This document shows positions 1 through 8,487 of a stretch of 64,000 bases of DNA, in pieces (position 1 is the first letter of the stretch; each line of letters starts with the position of its first letter). The DNA is from Pararhodobacter zhoushanensis (GTDB lineage: Bacteria > Pseudomonadota > Alphaproteobacteria > Rhodobacterales > Rhodobacteraceae). A program made the translations under genes and the position numbers. The DNA lies in assembly GCF_003990445.1 (NCBI RefSeq), contig NZ_REEZ01000002.1:3121-67120 (forward strand), in the 5' to 3' direction. The notes beneath the pieces were generated by a model. It saw nothing but the letters and a program-made list of their open reading frames with translations. It was not told where the DNA came from and did not search any database.

Positions 1-340
1 CGTCCTTCGGCGAAGTTTTTCGCAAAGCCGTCACAGAGCCTTGTTTTACTGGGTCAGACTGCCGGCCGCCCAAATCTTGCGCGATTGAGGGGCGTGAACG
101 ATGTTGCGCGAGCGGGATTCGGGGCGCAACTTCCTGACCATACGGACAGGATTGGCTCGAATCGTCCCCCTGCCAGACCAGAATCACCCGCCGGATTCGC
201 GACTCATGCAGGCCCCTGCCCCTGAAATCCGCCGAATCTGTCGGCTGTCCGTTCAGCCCCCGTGCAATCTGCCCGGCAATATGCATCATTGGGAATATCA
301 CGCGGCGGCAGCCCCTGCCCCTGCATCGAGGAGGACACTC
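1..340. other. No gene seen at window edge
   Basis: I see no supported gene here. An open frame begins at 101 and runs into the DUF302 gene, but its first 80 codons look like read-through of the leader: they lack any recognisable domain, and a signal peptide with a good ribosome site starts at 341. The promoter of the DUF302 gene probably lies in this stretch, but I could not pick a convincing -35/-10 pair. Confidence 0.6.
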
Positions 341-787
341 ATGACCCATCTGTTCCGCACCCCCCTGTACGCCGCCCTGCTGGCCGCTTCGCTGCCCGGC
401 ATCGCATCTGCTGACGAGTTCGTGCTGACCCCCAGCGGCATGTCCTATGAGGACACCACCTTCGCGCTGGAATCGGCCATCGTCGGCCGGGGCCTGAATA
501 TCGACTACACCAGCCATGTCGGCGAGATGCTGGAGCGCACCCGCGCCGATGTCGGCAGCGATGTGGTGCTGTTTACCAATGCCGAGATCTTCATGTTCTG
601 CTCGGCCACCACCTCGCGCGAAGTGATGGAGGCGGACTGGCGCAACATCGCCTACTGTCCTTACGGGATCGACGTGATCGAGCGTCCGGGGGAAGAGGTG
701 ATGATCGGCTATATGCGCCGCGACGCCGAGAGCATGGCACCGGTCAACGCGTTGCTGGCCGGGATCGTCGCCGAGATTACCGAATAA
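341..787 (+). CDS. DUF302 domain protein, exported
   Basis: A 148-residue protein. It starts at an ATG preceded by GAGGAG at 328-333 rather than at the upstream ATG at 101, because the downstream start gives a clean signal peptide (MTHLFRTPLYAALLAASLPGIASA). The mature part has features I associate with DUF302: a central segment with FTNAEIFMFCS, a conserved MEAD, and NIAYCPYGIDV near residues 105-115. DUF302 proteins are small and of unknown biochemical role; an exported form suggests a periplasmic function. It converges on msrQ, and the pair share a GC-rich hairpin. A link to methionine sulfoxide repair is only positional. Confidence 0.7.
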   Translation: MTHLFRTPLYAALLAASLPGIASADEFVLTPSGMSYEDTTFALESAIVGRGLNIDYTSHVGEMLERTRADVGSDVVLFTNAEIFMFCSATTSREVMEADWRNIAYCPYGIDVIERPGEEVMIGYMRRDAESMAPVNALLAGIVAEITE

Positions 788-797
788 GAGCGGCTGG

Positions 798-818
798 CCG
801 CCCGGATTTACCGGGCGG
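798..818. terminator. Hairpin between DUF302 gene and msrQ
   Basis: An 8-bp perfect stem, CCGCCCGG / CCGGGCGG, with a 5-nt loop that contains the msrQ stop codon. It lies between convergent genes and could serve both. There is no T-tract on either side, so termination strength is uncertain. Confidence 0.4.
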
Positions 819-1446
819 TCGCCGTTGCCTGCGGCGCTGTGCGCGCTACGGGTTTGCGTTTGGGCACCAGACGCAGGGCAAGCAGGAAGATCACCGCGCC
901 CAGATAGAGGAACGGCTCCATCGGGTAGCCCTTCACCAGCCAGACAAAGTGGATCGCCCCCAGCAGCACCGCCGGATAGGTCAGCTTGTGCAGCCTGCGC
1001 CATGCAGCGCCGCCGAGTTTGCGGATCGACGCGTTGTTCGAGGTGATCGCCAGCGGGATCAGCATCAGGAACGCGCCAAAGCCGATGGTGATATAGGGCC
1101 GCTTGACGATCTCGCCGCCGATCCGGGCGAGGCTTTGCAGGTCGAGCACCGCCCAGACCAGAAAATGCGCCAGCACAAAGCCGAAGGCCGTGACCCCCAG
1201 CGCGCGCCGGAACTTGATCAGGCTGATCCCGGTCCAAACCCTGAGCGGTGTCACCGCCAGCACGGCCACCAGCACCTGCAAGGCGACCAGCCCATAGCGG
1301 CGTTCCAGCGCGTTGATCGGCTCGGGCCCCAGCTGGCCGGAAACGCCCAGCCAGAACAGCCAGCCCGCCCATGCGGCACCGATCAGATAGACGGGCCACG
1401 CAGGAACCCGCCGGGTGGCCCGGTTAAGGCGTTGCGCGATGTCCAT
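808..1446 (-). CDS. msrQ: MsrQ heme-binding membrane subunit
   Basis: A 212-residue inner-membrane protein of the ferric reductase-like/MsrQ family, which passes electrons from the quinone pool or flavins to periplasmic MsrP. The sequence shows about six hydrophobic segments, histidines in FVLAHFLVW and AIHFVWL of the type that ligate heme b, and a basic C-terminus. The ATG at 1446 follows the msrP stop by one base (TGA-G-ATG), so the two are translationally linked; an open frame extends further upstream but would overlap msrP. Pairing with MsrP directly upstream makes the call firm. Confidence 0.92.
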   Translation of the reverse strand: MDIAQRLNRATRRVPAWPVYLIGAAWAGWLFWLGVSGQLGPEPINALERRYGLVALQVLVAVLAVTPLRVWTGISLIKFRRALGVTAFGFVLAHFLVWAVLDLQSLARIGGEIVKRPYITIGFGAFLMLIPLAITSNNASIRKLGGAAWRRLHKLTYPAVLLGAIHFVWLVKGYPMEPFLYLGAVIFLLALRLVPKRKPVARTAPQATATAR

Positions 1447-1447
1447 C

Positions 1448-2350
1448 TCAGTAGTTCTCCTGCAGGTCCATGCCGTCATAGAGCGAGGCAACCTGATCGC
1501 CGTAGCCGTTGAACATCAGCGTGTCCTGACGGCTGGAAAAGATCCCGCCACCAATGCGCCGCTCGCTGGCCTGCGACCAGCGGGGGTGATCCACTTCCGG
1601 GTTCACGTTGGAATAGAAGCCGTACTCGCGACGGTTCAGACGGTTCCAGGTGGTCGGCGGCTGGGTATCGGTCAGGGTGATGCGGACGATCGACTTGATC
1701 GACTTGAAGCCGTATTTCCACGGCACAACCACGCGGATCGGTGCGCCGTTCTGCTTGGGCATCGGTTGGCCATAGATCCCGGTCGCCAGCAGGGTCAGCG
1801 GGTGGCGCGCCTCATCCAGACGCAGCCCCTCGACATAGGGGAAGGGAATGACCTGCCGCGCGACGCCCGGCATGTTTTCCGGCTGCACCACGGTCTCAAA
1901 GGCGACATAGCGCGCGCTTGATTGCACGCCGACCTTGTCGAGCACATCGGCCAGCTCGACACCGTTCCACGGCACGACCATCGACCACGCCTCGACGCAG
2001 CGGAAACGGTAGATGCGCTCCTCAACGGTGAGGCCGCTCATCAGATCGGCCAGCGAGTATTCACCGGGGCGGTCCACCATCCCGTCAACCGTGATCGCCC
2101 ACGGGTCGGTGACCAGCGCACTGGCATAGGCCGCCGGATCATCCTTGCCGGTGCCGAATTCGTAATAGTTATTGTAGGTCGAGATCTGCTCGAGCGTGTT
2201 CGGCTCAAGCGCCTGCGCCCGGGCCGAGCCGCCGGCCATGGCCAGCGCGGCCGTGCCGCCGACACCCGCCATCAGTTGCCGCCGGTTCAGCCACAGCCCC
2301 TTGGGCGTGACGTCGGTGGGGGAAAGGTCGTTCTTCCAGCGATAGGCCAT
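1448..2350 (-). CDS. msrP: MsrP periplasmic methionine sulfoxide reductase
   Basis: A 300-residue molybdopterin enzyme that reduces methionine sulfoxide in periplasmic proteins, with MsrQ as electron donor. A twin-arginine signal is visible (N-R-R-Q-L-M at 22-27, followed by a hydrophobic Ala/Gly stretch ending in ARA), as expected for a protein exported folded with its cofactor. Cys118 in YRFRCVEAW is the expected molybdenum ligand of the sulfite-oxidase fold, and the basic [16 protein letters not shown] segment is typical. An in-frame extension upstream of 2350 lacks a signal and is rejected; AAGGAG stands just before the chosen ATG. Confidence 0.94.
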   Translation of the reverse strand: MAYRWKNDLSPTDVTPKGLWLNRRQLMAGVGGTAALAMAGGSARAQALEPNTLEQISTYNNYYEFGTGKDDPAAYASALVTDPWAITVDGMVDRPGEYSLADLMSGLTVEERIYRFRCVEAWSMVVPWNGVELADVLDKVGVQSSARYVAFETVVQPENMPGVARQVIPFPYVEGLRLDEARHPLTLLATGIYGQPMPKQNGAPIRVVVPWKYGFKSIKSIVRITLTDTQPPTTWNRLNRREYGFYSNVNPEVDHPRWSQASERRIGGGIFSSRQDTLMFNGYGDQVASLYDGMDLQENY

Positions 2351-2409
2351 AAGCGGATCTCCTTGCGGTGCGCATCTGCGTTCAAGTGACCTTACGAGCC
2401 TAGAGACCG

Positions 2410-2450
2410 GAATGTTTCGTGTCGCGCGCGAAAAACTGCATAAAACATTC
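2410..2450. promoter_or_regulatory. Inverted repeat upstream of msrP
   Basis: GAATGTTT at 2410-2417 is matched by AAACATTC at 2443-2450, a perfect 8-bp inverted repeat with a 25-nt spacer that contains the palindrome TCGCGCGCGA. It lies 60-100 bases upstream of msrP and just past the stop of the decarboxylase gene, so it could be an operator or part of a terminator. Function is inferred from position only. Confidence 0.3.
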
Positions 2451-2456
2451 GTGAGA

Positions 2457-3860
2457 TCAGCGTTCGTCGGCCACCGCCTGTAACGCGGCCTCAATATCCG
2501 CCGCTGTCGTGCGGTGATTGGTGATCGCTGCACGCAGGCAGGTGACTCCGTTGACCGAAGTGGTCGAGAACACCGCCACCCCCGCCAGCTGCAACGCCTG
2601 CGCGATGCGGGTGTTGAGCGCGGATTGTTCCGCTTCCGACAAGCCCGCATCCGCCGTGAACACGCACAGGTTCGACACCACCGGCGCCATCAGCGCCATG
2701 GGCGCGCGGGCACTCACGCCGTCGCCCATCGCCTTTGCCAGCATACAGCACCGGGTGATCGCCGCCCCCAGCCCGTCGGCCCCATGCGCGCGGATCGCTG
2801 ACCACGCCTTGAGCGCGCGGTTTCCCCGCGACAGATCCACGCCGTAATCGCAAAACCACGGCTCGCCGCCGCCCAGCCCCGCCGATTGCGCCGCCAGATA
2901 AGCCGGGCGCGCGGCAAAGGCGGCGCGGTGCGTGGCCTCGTCGCGGATCAGCACCAGCCCGCAATCATAGGGCACGAACATCCATTTGTGGAAATCGCAG
3001 GCCAGCGAGTCCGCCCGTCCGATCCCGTCGCTCAGCGCCCGCCATGGCGCGCCCGCCAGCCGGGTCCACGCCCCGAATGCCCCGTCGATGTGCAGCCACA
3101 GCCCCTGCGCCTGCGCCAGATCGGCCAGCGCGTTCAGGTCATCGAAGCGCCCCAGATCCACCGACCCCGCCGTGCCGACCACCGCAAACGGTTGTCGCCC
3201 CGCGTCGCGATCCGCCTCGATCCGCTCGGCCAGCGCGTGCAGGTCCATGCCCTGCGGCCCCTCGGGGATCAGGCGCAGCGCGTCGTGGCCCATGCCCAGC
3301 AGCTCCATCGCCTTGCGCGCCGCGTTATGCGCCCCGGCCCCGGCATAGGCGGTCAGCGGCACCGCCCCCTGCCCGCGTGCGCGGACCTCGGGCATCACCG
3401 CCACGCGGGCCGAAGCCAGCGCGATCACCGTCGCCTGCGACGTGCCGGTCACGAACACCCCGCTTGAACCCTCAGGAAACCCCATCACCTGCCGCGTCCA
3501 GTCGATCACCGCGCGCTCGATCTCGACCGCGCCATGCGCTCGCCCGCCAAGGTTCGCGTTCATCGTCGCCGCGACCATCTCGGCCATCACGCCGCTGGCC
3601 AGCCCCGTGCCATGCACCCAGCCCCAGAAGCGCGGATGCGTGTTGCCGGTGCCATGCGGCAGCACGCTCTCGGCCAGTTCCTGCGCCAAAGCCCCCTCAC
3701 CGCGCGCCACACCGTCCAGCGCATAGCTGGCGCGGACGGCCTCGGGCAGCGGCTGCCATGGATGCTCCCGCGCGCTCGCCAGCCGGTCGATGCAGGCATC
3801 GAGCAGCGCATGAGCCTGCTGGCGGTACTCATCCCAGTTTTCGGGGTCGAGGTTGGACAT
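2457..3860 (-). CDS. PLP-dependent group II (aromatic) amino-acid decarboxylase
   Basis: A 467-residue member of the aromatic-L-amino-acid/glutamate decarboxylase family (fold type I). Visible marks are [12 protein letters not shown] near 75, [16 protein letters not shown] near 137-152 (cofactor phosphate region), HIDGAFGAW with Asp259, and DFHKW with Lys292, the Schiff-base lysine. The family decarboxylates tryptophan, phenylalanine, tyrosine, DOPA and similar acids to amines; the exact substrate cannot be read from the sequence. It is the last gene of a minus-strand set and its ATG abuts the stop of the upstream FAD oxidase. Neighbouring TTT transporter and aminotransferase genes suggest amino-acid or amine catabolism. 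Confidence 0.82.
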   Translation of the reverse strand: MSNLDPENWDEYRQQAHALLDACIDRLASAREHPWQPLPEAVRASYALDGVARGEGALAQELAESVLPHGTGNTHPRFWGWVHGTGLASGVMAEMVAATMNANLGGRAHGAVEIERAVIDWTRQVMGFPEGSSGVFVTGTSQATVIALASARVAVMPEVRARGQGAVPLTAYAGAGAHNAARKAMELLGMGHDALRLIPEGPQGMDLHALAERIEADRDAGRQPFAVVGTAGSVDLGRFDDLNALADLAQAQGLWLHIDGAFGAWTRLAGAPWRALSDGIGRADSLACDFHKWMFVPYDCGLVLIRDEATHRAAFAARPAYLAAQSAGLGGGEPWFCDYGVDLSRGNRALKAWSAIRAHGADGLGAAITRCCMLAKAMGDGVSARAPMALMAPVVSNLCVFTADAGLSEAEQSALNTRIAQALQLAGVAVFSTTSVNGVTCLRAAITNHRTTAADIEAALQAVADER

Positions 3861-5210
3861 TTACAGCACCTTTCCCGGGTTCAGCCGGTTCTGCGGATCA
3901 AATGCCGCCTTGAGCGCCCGCATCGCCGCCAGCACCGGCGGCGGCAACGCGGCGTGCAGGGCGGCGCGTTTTTCCAGCCCGATGCCATGCTCGGCCGAGA
4001 CCGTCGAGCCGGAAAATTCCGCCAGCGTGTCATACACCAGCGCGTCAAACGGCGCGCGCCCGGTCCCTTCGGGCAGTGCGAACATCACATGTAGATTGCC
4101 GTCACCGACATGGCCGAACACCAGCGGCAGCGTGGGCGAGCGCGCCGTCAGCCGCTCGACATAGCCCTGCAAATCCGCCAGCCGTAGCCCCACGTCATAG
4201 CTGAGCGCCACGCCGTAGGCCGCATCAATCGCCCCGCTCTCCTCGCGGATGCGCCAGATCACCGCCCGGTCGGCCTGCGACTGCGCGATCACAGCGTCGG
4301 CCAGCAGCCCGGCTTCCAAGAGCGGCTCAAGACAGGTCTCCAACGCAGAACGGGCAGCAAGATCACTCGCCCCCGTCGCCTCGACAATCACATACAGCCC
4401 CTGCCCCGCCATCGGCAGCCGCGTCAGCCCCATCAGCCCGGCAACGGTGTCAAAATAGCCCGGCCACATCGCCTCGATCGCCGCCAGCCCTTCGCCCAGC
4501 CCCGCCCGCAGCGCGACCATCACCGCGCCCAAAGCGCCCGGTTCCAGCCCGATCAGCGCACAGGCACTTCCCACCGGACGCGGAAACACGCGCAGCGCCA
4601 CTTTGCTGACCAGCCCCAGAGTCCCCTCGGACCCGATAAACACCTGTTTCAGATCATAGCCTGCGTTGTTCTTGAGAAGCGGCACCATCAGGTCCAGCAC
4701 CGTCCCATCAGCCAGCACCACCTCAAGCCCCAGCACCGAGGCGCGCGTCATCCCGTAACGCAGCACCCGCGTGCCCCCGGCATTCGTCGCCACCATCCCG
4801 CCAATCGTGCAACTGTCGCGCGAAGCAATATCGACGCCTGCGATCAGGCCCAACGGTTCCAGCGCGGCATCCAAACCGGCCAAGGTCACCCCCGGCTCCA
4901 CCACCGCCACGCCCTGCGCCGCGTCCAGATCGACAATCCGCGCCATGCGCTCGAACGAGACGATGACCTGTCCCGGCGCGCTCGATGTCCCGTCAACCAA
5001 CCCGGTCAGCCCGCCCTGCGCCACCACCGACAGGCCCTCGGCAGCGGCCACACGCATCACGCCCGACAGCTCACCCACCGACGCGGGCCGCACCAGCAGC
5101 CCCGCCCCCTGCGAGCCCGCGCACCAGCCGGGATCGCGCAGGGCCAGACGCGCGGGCCCCAGCACATGCTCGGCCCCGACCACCCCGGCAAACGCAGCTT
5201 CAGCCGACAT
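3861..5210 (-). CDS. FAD-binding oxidase/dehydrogenase (GlcD/D2HGDH type)
   Basis: A 449-residue flavoprotein of the vanillyl-alcohol-oxidase/PCMH superfamily, like GlcD, D-lactate and D-2-hydroxyglutarate dehydrogenases. The N-terminal FAD half shows LVRPASVGELSGVMR, QGGLTGLVDGT, DIASRDSCTIGGMVATNAGGTRVLRYG and GSEGTLGLVS. The C-terminal half has VFGHVGDGNLHVMF and ends in STVSAEHGIGLEKR and DPQNRLNPGKVL, the usual substrate/metal motifs. It probably oxidises a D-2-hydroxy acid. The ATG at 5210 is preferred over one 39 bases upstream because it begins the alignable region. The stop is adjacent to the decarboxylase start, so both share an mRNA. Confidence 0.85.
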   Translation of the reverse strand: MSAEAAFAGVVGAEHVLGPARLALRDPGWCAGSQGAGLLVRPASVGELSGVMRVAAAEGLSVVAQGGLTGLVDGTSSAPGQVIVSFERMARIVDLDAAQGVAVVEPGVTLAGLDAALEPLGLIAGVDIASRDSCTIGGMVATNAGGTRVLRYGMTRASVLGLEVVLADGTVLDLMVPLLKNNAGYDLKQVFIGSEGTLGLVSKVALRVFPRPVGSACALIGLEPGALGAVMVALRAGLGEGLAAIEAMWPGYFDTVAGLMGLTRLPMAGQGLYVIVEATGASDLAARSALETCLEPLLEAGLLADAVIAQSQADRAVIWRIREESGAIDAAYGVALSYDVGLRLADLQGYVERLTARSPTLPLVFGHVGDGNLHVMFALPEGTGRAPFDALVYDTLAEFSGSTVSAEHGIGLEKRAALHAALPPPVLAAMRALKAAFDPQNRLNPGKVL

Positions 5211-5226
5211 CCAAGCCCCCGAACGG

Positions 5227-5262
5227 AAAACGCCGGGCGATCCTGTCACGGACCGCCCGGCG
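5227..5262 (-). terminator. Rho-independent terminator after tctA
   Basis: Read on the minus strand, a 9-bp stem CGCCGGGCG / CGCCCGGCG (5254-5262 with 5231-5239) is followed by TTTT at 5227-5230. It sits just past the tctA stop and before the FAD oxidase start, so the transporter operon may end here and the oxidase/decarboxylase pair may be a separate or read-through unit. Confidence 0.6.
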
Positions 5263-5285
5263 CGAAAAGCCCGATGCGTTACGGT

Positions 5286-6779
5286 CTATTCGGCCGCCAG
5301 GGCCGCCCGCACCCGCATGTCCCGCACACCGGTGCGGATGGCGTTGAACACCAGCCAGATGATCGCGATCACCAACAGCGCCGAGATCGGGCGCGAGACG
5401 AAATCGGCCAGCCCGTCGACCCGGCCCATCGCGGCCCGCAGCTTGACCTCCATGATCGAGCCCAGAACCATGCCCAAAATCAGCGGCACAATCGGCAGGT
5501 TGAGCCGTTTCAGGATCAGCCCGAACACCCCGAACCCGGCAGCCAGCATGCAGTCGATCACCGAATTGCGCAGGCTGTAGACGCCCACAAAGCTGAGCAG
5601 CAGGATCATCATCCCCAGATAGCGCGTCGGGATGCGGATCACCTTGATCAGGAAGTTCGACGACACCAGCATGAACAGGATGACGATCACGTTCAGCACC
5701 AGCAGCGCCAGATACAGCGCATAAACGAAATCCAGCTGATCGCGGAACAGCGCCGGGCCGGGGATGACGTTGTGCACGTAGAACACCGACAGCATCATCG
5801 CCGTCAGCGCCTCCCCCGGAATGCCCAGCGCCAGAAGCGGGATCATCGCCGCGGCCGGCACGGCGTTGTTGGCGCTCTCCGAGGCCACAAGCCCTTCGGG
5901 GCTGCCCTTGCCGAACATCTCGGGCGTTTTTGAGCGTTTGCGCGCGGTGGTGTAGCTGAGAAACTGCGCGGTGAACTCGCCCACGCCGGGGATGATCCCC
6001 ATCAGCACGCCATAGCCGCTGCCGGTCAGCGCGGTGCGCCAGTAGCGAAACACCTCGCCAATCGCGCGGAACATGGACCCTTCGATGGGTTTGGCCGTCG
6101 GTTTATCCTCGGGCTCGACCATCAGCACGAAAGCTTGCGAGAACGCGAACAGCCCCAGCACCACCACGATCAGATCCAGCCCCTGAATCAGCCAGTCCTG
6201 CCCGAAGGTGAAGCGCATGGTGTATTGCACGGGCTCCATGCCGACCGATTGCAGCAAGATGCCCAGCCCGGCCATCATCCCGGCGGCAGCGACCTGCCCC
6301 TTGTGTGCAGTGATCACCAGAACGACCCCCAGCAGCGCCGCCAGAAAGATCTCGCGTGAGCCGAACAGCGGCGCGACCTTGGCCAGAACCGAGGACAGCA
6401 AGACCAGCGCCAGAATAGAGACGATCGCACTGAAGAACGACGCGCCATACGCCAGCCCCAGCGCGCGCAGGGCCTGACCCTGCTGGGTCATCGGGTAACC
6501 GTCATAGGTGGTCAGCGCGTTGACAGCGGTGCCGGGCGTGTTGATAAGCACGGCGGGGAGCGAACCGCCATACATGGAGGATCCATAGATACCCAACAGC
6601 AGCGCCAGCCCGACCAGCGGGTCCAGCGAGAACGTGGCGGGCAGCAGGATCGCGATGGCGACGGCCGGGCCGATCCCCGGAATGGCGCCAATGATGACCC
6701 CGCCGACAGAGCCGACCAGCAAGGCCGCGATGACCTGCCACTGCATCAACAGGTGAACGGCGGAAATGATGTCTGACAT
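5286..6779 (-). CDS. tctA: TctA large permease of a TTT transporter
   Basis: A 497-residue, roughly 12-helix membrane protein of the tripartite tricarboxylate transporter family. Diagnostic segments are GAIPGIGPAVAIAILLPATF near 32-51, GIYGSSMYGGSLPAVLINTPGTA near 64-86 and the repeat-like GIIPGVGEFTAQFLSY plus SANNAVPAAAMIPLLALGIPGEA in the second half. TctA forms the channel and works with TctB and a periplasmic TctC. TTT systems carry citrate, aromatic acids such as terephthalate and many other carboxylates; here the substrate is unknown. It follows tctB by ten bases. Confidence 0.95.
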   Translation of the reverse strand: MSDIISAVHLLMQWQVIAALLVGSVGGVIIGAIPGIGPAVAIAILLPATFSLDPLVGLALLLGIYGSSMYGGSLPAVLINTPGTAVNALTTYDGYPMTQQGQALRALGLAYGASFFSAIVSILALVLLSSVLAKVAPLFGSREIFLAALLGVVLVITAHKGQVAAAGMMAGLGILLQSVGMEPVQYTMRFTFGQDWLIQGLDLIVVVLGLFAFSQAFVLMVEPEDKPTAKPIEGSMFRAIGEVFRYWRTALTGSGYGVLMGIIPGVGEFTAQFLSYTTARKRSKTPEMFGKGSPEGLVASESANNAVPAAAMIPLLALGIPGEALTAMMLSVFYVHNVIPGPALFRDQLDFVYALYLALLVLNVIVILFMLVSSNFLIKVIRIPTRYLGMMILLLSFVGVYSLRNSVIDCMLAAGFGVFGLILKRLNLPIVPLILGMVLGSIMEVKLRAAMGRVDGLADFVSRPISALLVIAIIWLVFNAIRTGVRDMRVRAALAAE

Positions 6780-6789
6780 GGTTGCCCCC

Positions 6790-7329
6790 TTACAGCCGGC
6801 TCATGGCGAAAGACCGGATGCTGTCGGGCAATCCGCTGTACAACGCCCCCGCCGGGATGCGCACGCCCAGCCCGGCCTTGAACACCAGCACCGTGCCCAG
6901 CCCGAACAACGCCGCCAGCCCCAGCGTCCGCCCCGTGCGATAACCCAGCCGCCAGCTGAGCGTCATGGCAAACAGCACCGTTGCGGGCAGGTAGCCAAGC
7001 AGCGGTACGATCACCACATAAGCGACGAACCACCCGACATATTCGAGCGAGCGCAGCCAGAGCAGCACCTCCTCGCGCCGTCCGGCCAGCCGGGGCGACA
7101 CCCATGTCGCGGCCAGATGCAGCAGGCCAAAGCCCAGCATCATCGCAACGCCGATGGTCGGCCAGAACGCCGGTTGTGCCGGAGCGGGCAGCCGCGGCAG
7201 CCAGCGCACCTGCCACGGAAGCAGGGCAGCCAGAACGGCTGACAGGGCAACAAACCCCAAGGCAAAGATCAGATCGCCCGGCCGACGCGACCGGCGGAAC
7301 ATTTCCAGAAAGCTGAGGACGCGCTGCAT
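6790..7329 (-). CDS. tctB: TctB small permease of a TTT transporter
   Basis: A 179-residue protein with four hydrophobic segments and weak sequence conservation, as usual for TctB. Family-like features are the basic N-terminus before the first helix, PRLPAPAQPAFWPTIGVAMMLGFGL and the WRLGYRTGRTLGLAALFGLGTVLVFKAGLGVRIPAG ending, which resembles the TctB end motif with P-G near the last helix. Position between tctC and tctA secures the call. A GAGGGA ribosome site precedes the ATG at 7329; a second Met lies nine codons later. Confidence 0.88.
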   Translation of the reverse strand: MQRVLSFLEMFRRSRRPGDLIFALGFVALSAVLAALLPWQVRWLPRLPAPAQPAFWPTIGVAMMLGFGLLHLAATWVSPRLAGRREEVLLWLRSLEYVGWFVAYVVIVPLLGYLPATVLFAMTLSWRLGYRTGRTLGLAALFGLGTVLVFKAGLGVRIPAGALYSGLPDSIRSFAMSRL

Positions 7330-7398
7330 GATGATCCCTCAAGTGGTGCGGGGCCCGGACAACCCGGACCCCGTCATGCGGTTTTCAGGATCGGCGGA

Positions 7399-8337
7399 TC
7401 ACTCGCCCAGGAAGGCGCTGATACGACCCAGCGTCTCGGTGTCACGGGCCATCTGCTCTTCGGACGCGGCGGCATCCATCCAGTAGATCAGCGCACCCGT
7501 GTCCGCGGCCAGCTGCGCGGCCTCGTCCGAGGCCATCACTTCCGCCGCCACCGCTGCGATGCGATCGCGGGCGTCCTGCGGCGTGTCGCTGCGCACGAAC
7601 AGGCCGTTCCAGGTCGACAGATCCAGCTCGGGCACCACTTCGCCGGCTGTCGGCACGTCGGGCAGGATCGAGATCCGCTGGTTGGTCACGGTGGCCAGAA
7701 CCGTCAGATCGTCCAGACAGGGGCGGATCAGTTGCAGCGTGGTGTTGATCACATCCGCATCGCCCGAAGCCAGCGTGTTGCAGTCGAGCGCATCAAACGC
7801 CGAGGTGCTGGCATAGGAAAAGCCCAGAGCCTGCGCCAAAGCCATCGAGTGCCGCGCGGGCGTCGTCTCGTCGCCGAAATGGCCCAGGGTGACCGCATGG
7901 TCCTGCGCATAAGCCGCCAGCTCTTCAAGCGTCTGATAGGGCGCATCGCCCGAGGTAGCGATGACAAAGGGATAGGTCACAAAGATACCGATCGGATCGA
8001 AGGGATCGGGCGTCAGCGGCGGGATGCCGATATGCGGACCGACCAGCGGCACGTCGATCACGAACGAGCCGACCGTGTAGCCATCCGCCGGGGCCAGCGC
8101 CACATCGACCGCGCCGGGGAACGGACCGCCGCCGCCGCCGGGCTTGTTCACCACGGCAGCCGGGACGCCATAGGTCTCCTGGAAGCGGTCGGCGATCATG
8201 CGGGTCAGCACGTCCTCAAGATCGCCCGGCGGCCAGGGCACGATGAATTCGACCGGGCGCTCGGGGTATTCGGCGGCAGCGGCCAGCGGCATCAGGGCGA
8301 GCAGCGCGGTTGAGACGGTTAGCAGCGTTTTTGTCAT
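7399..8337 (-). CDS. tctC: TctC periplasmic substrate-binding protein of a TTT transporter
   Basis: A 312-residue exported binding protein (Bug/TctC family). The signal peptide is MTKTLLTVSTALLALMPLAAAA and the mature chain begins EYPERPVEFIVPWPPGDLEDVLTRM, the characteristic first beta-strand and ligand loop of the family; most members have a G-G at the place where PPGDLED stands. The start at 8337 is chosen because AGGAG lies at 8345-8349 and because the upstream in-frame extension has no signal character. Ligand cannot be predicted; the operon also contains an aminotransferase, so an amino-acid-derived or amine-linked carboxylate is possible. Confidence 0.9.
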   Translation of the reverse strand: MTKTLLTVSTALLALMPLAAAAEYPERPVEFIVPWPPGDLEDVLTRMIADRFQETYGVPAAVVNKPGGGGGPFPGAVDVALAPADGYTVGSFVIDVPLVGPHIGIPPLTPDPFDPIGIFVTYPFVIATSGDAPYQTLEELAAYAQDHAVTLGHFGDETTPARHSMALAQALGFSYASTSAFDALDCNTLASGDADVINTTLQLIRPCLDDLTVLATVTNQRISILPDVPTAGEVVPELDLSTWNGLFVRSDTPQDARDRIAAVAAEVMASDEAAQLAADTGALIYWMDAAASEEQMARDTETLGRISAFLGE

Positions 8338-8487
8338 GGTTTGGCTCCTGTTGGGGTCCATAGTGGTGGTTTTTATATCGTATTTCACGTTCTTTTTATT
8401 GCAACCTGACCCGAATTCGCGGTGTGCATATCCTTTGGACATCCAGAACGCGTCTTGCTGGCATCCGGGTCAGGCTGAGCCCGGACC

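Noticed and set aside
949-1512. Plus-strand open frames opposite msrQ and msrP
   Set aside because: They are shadows of well supported genes, with no ribosome sites or domains.
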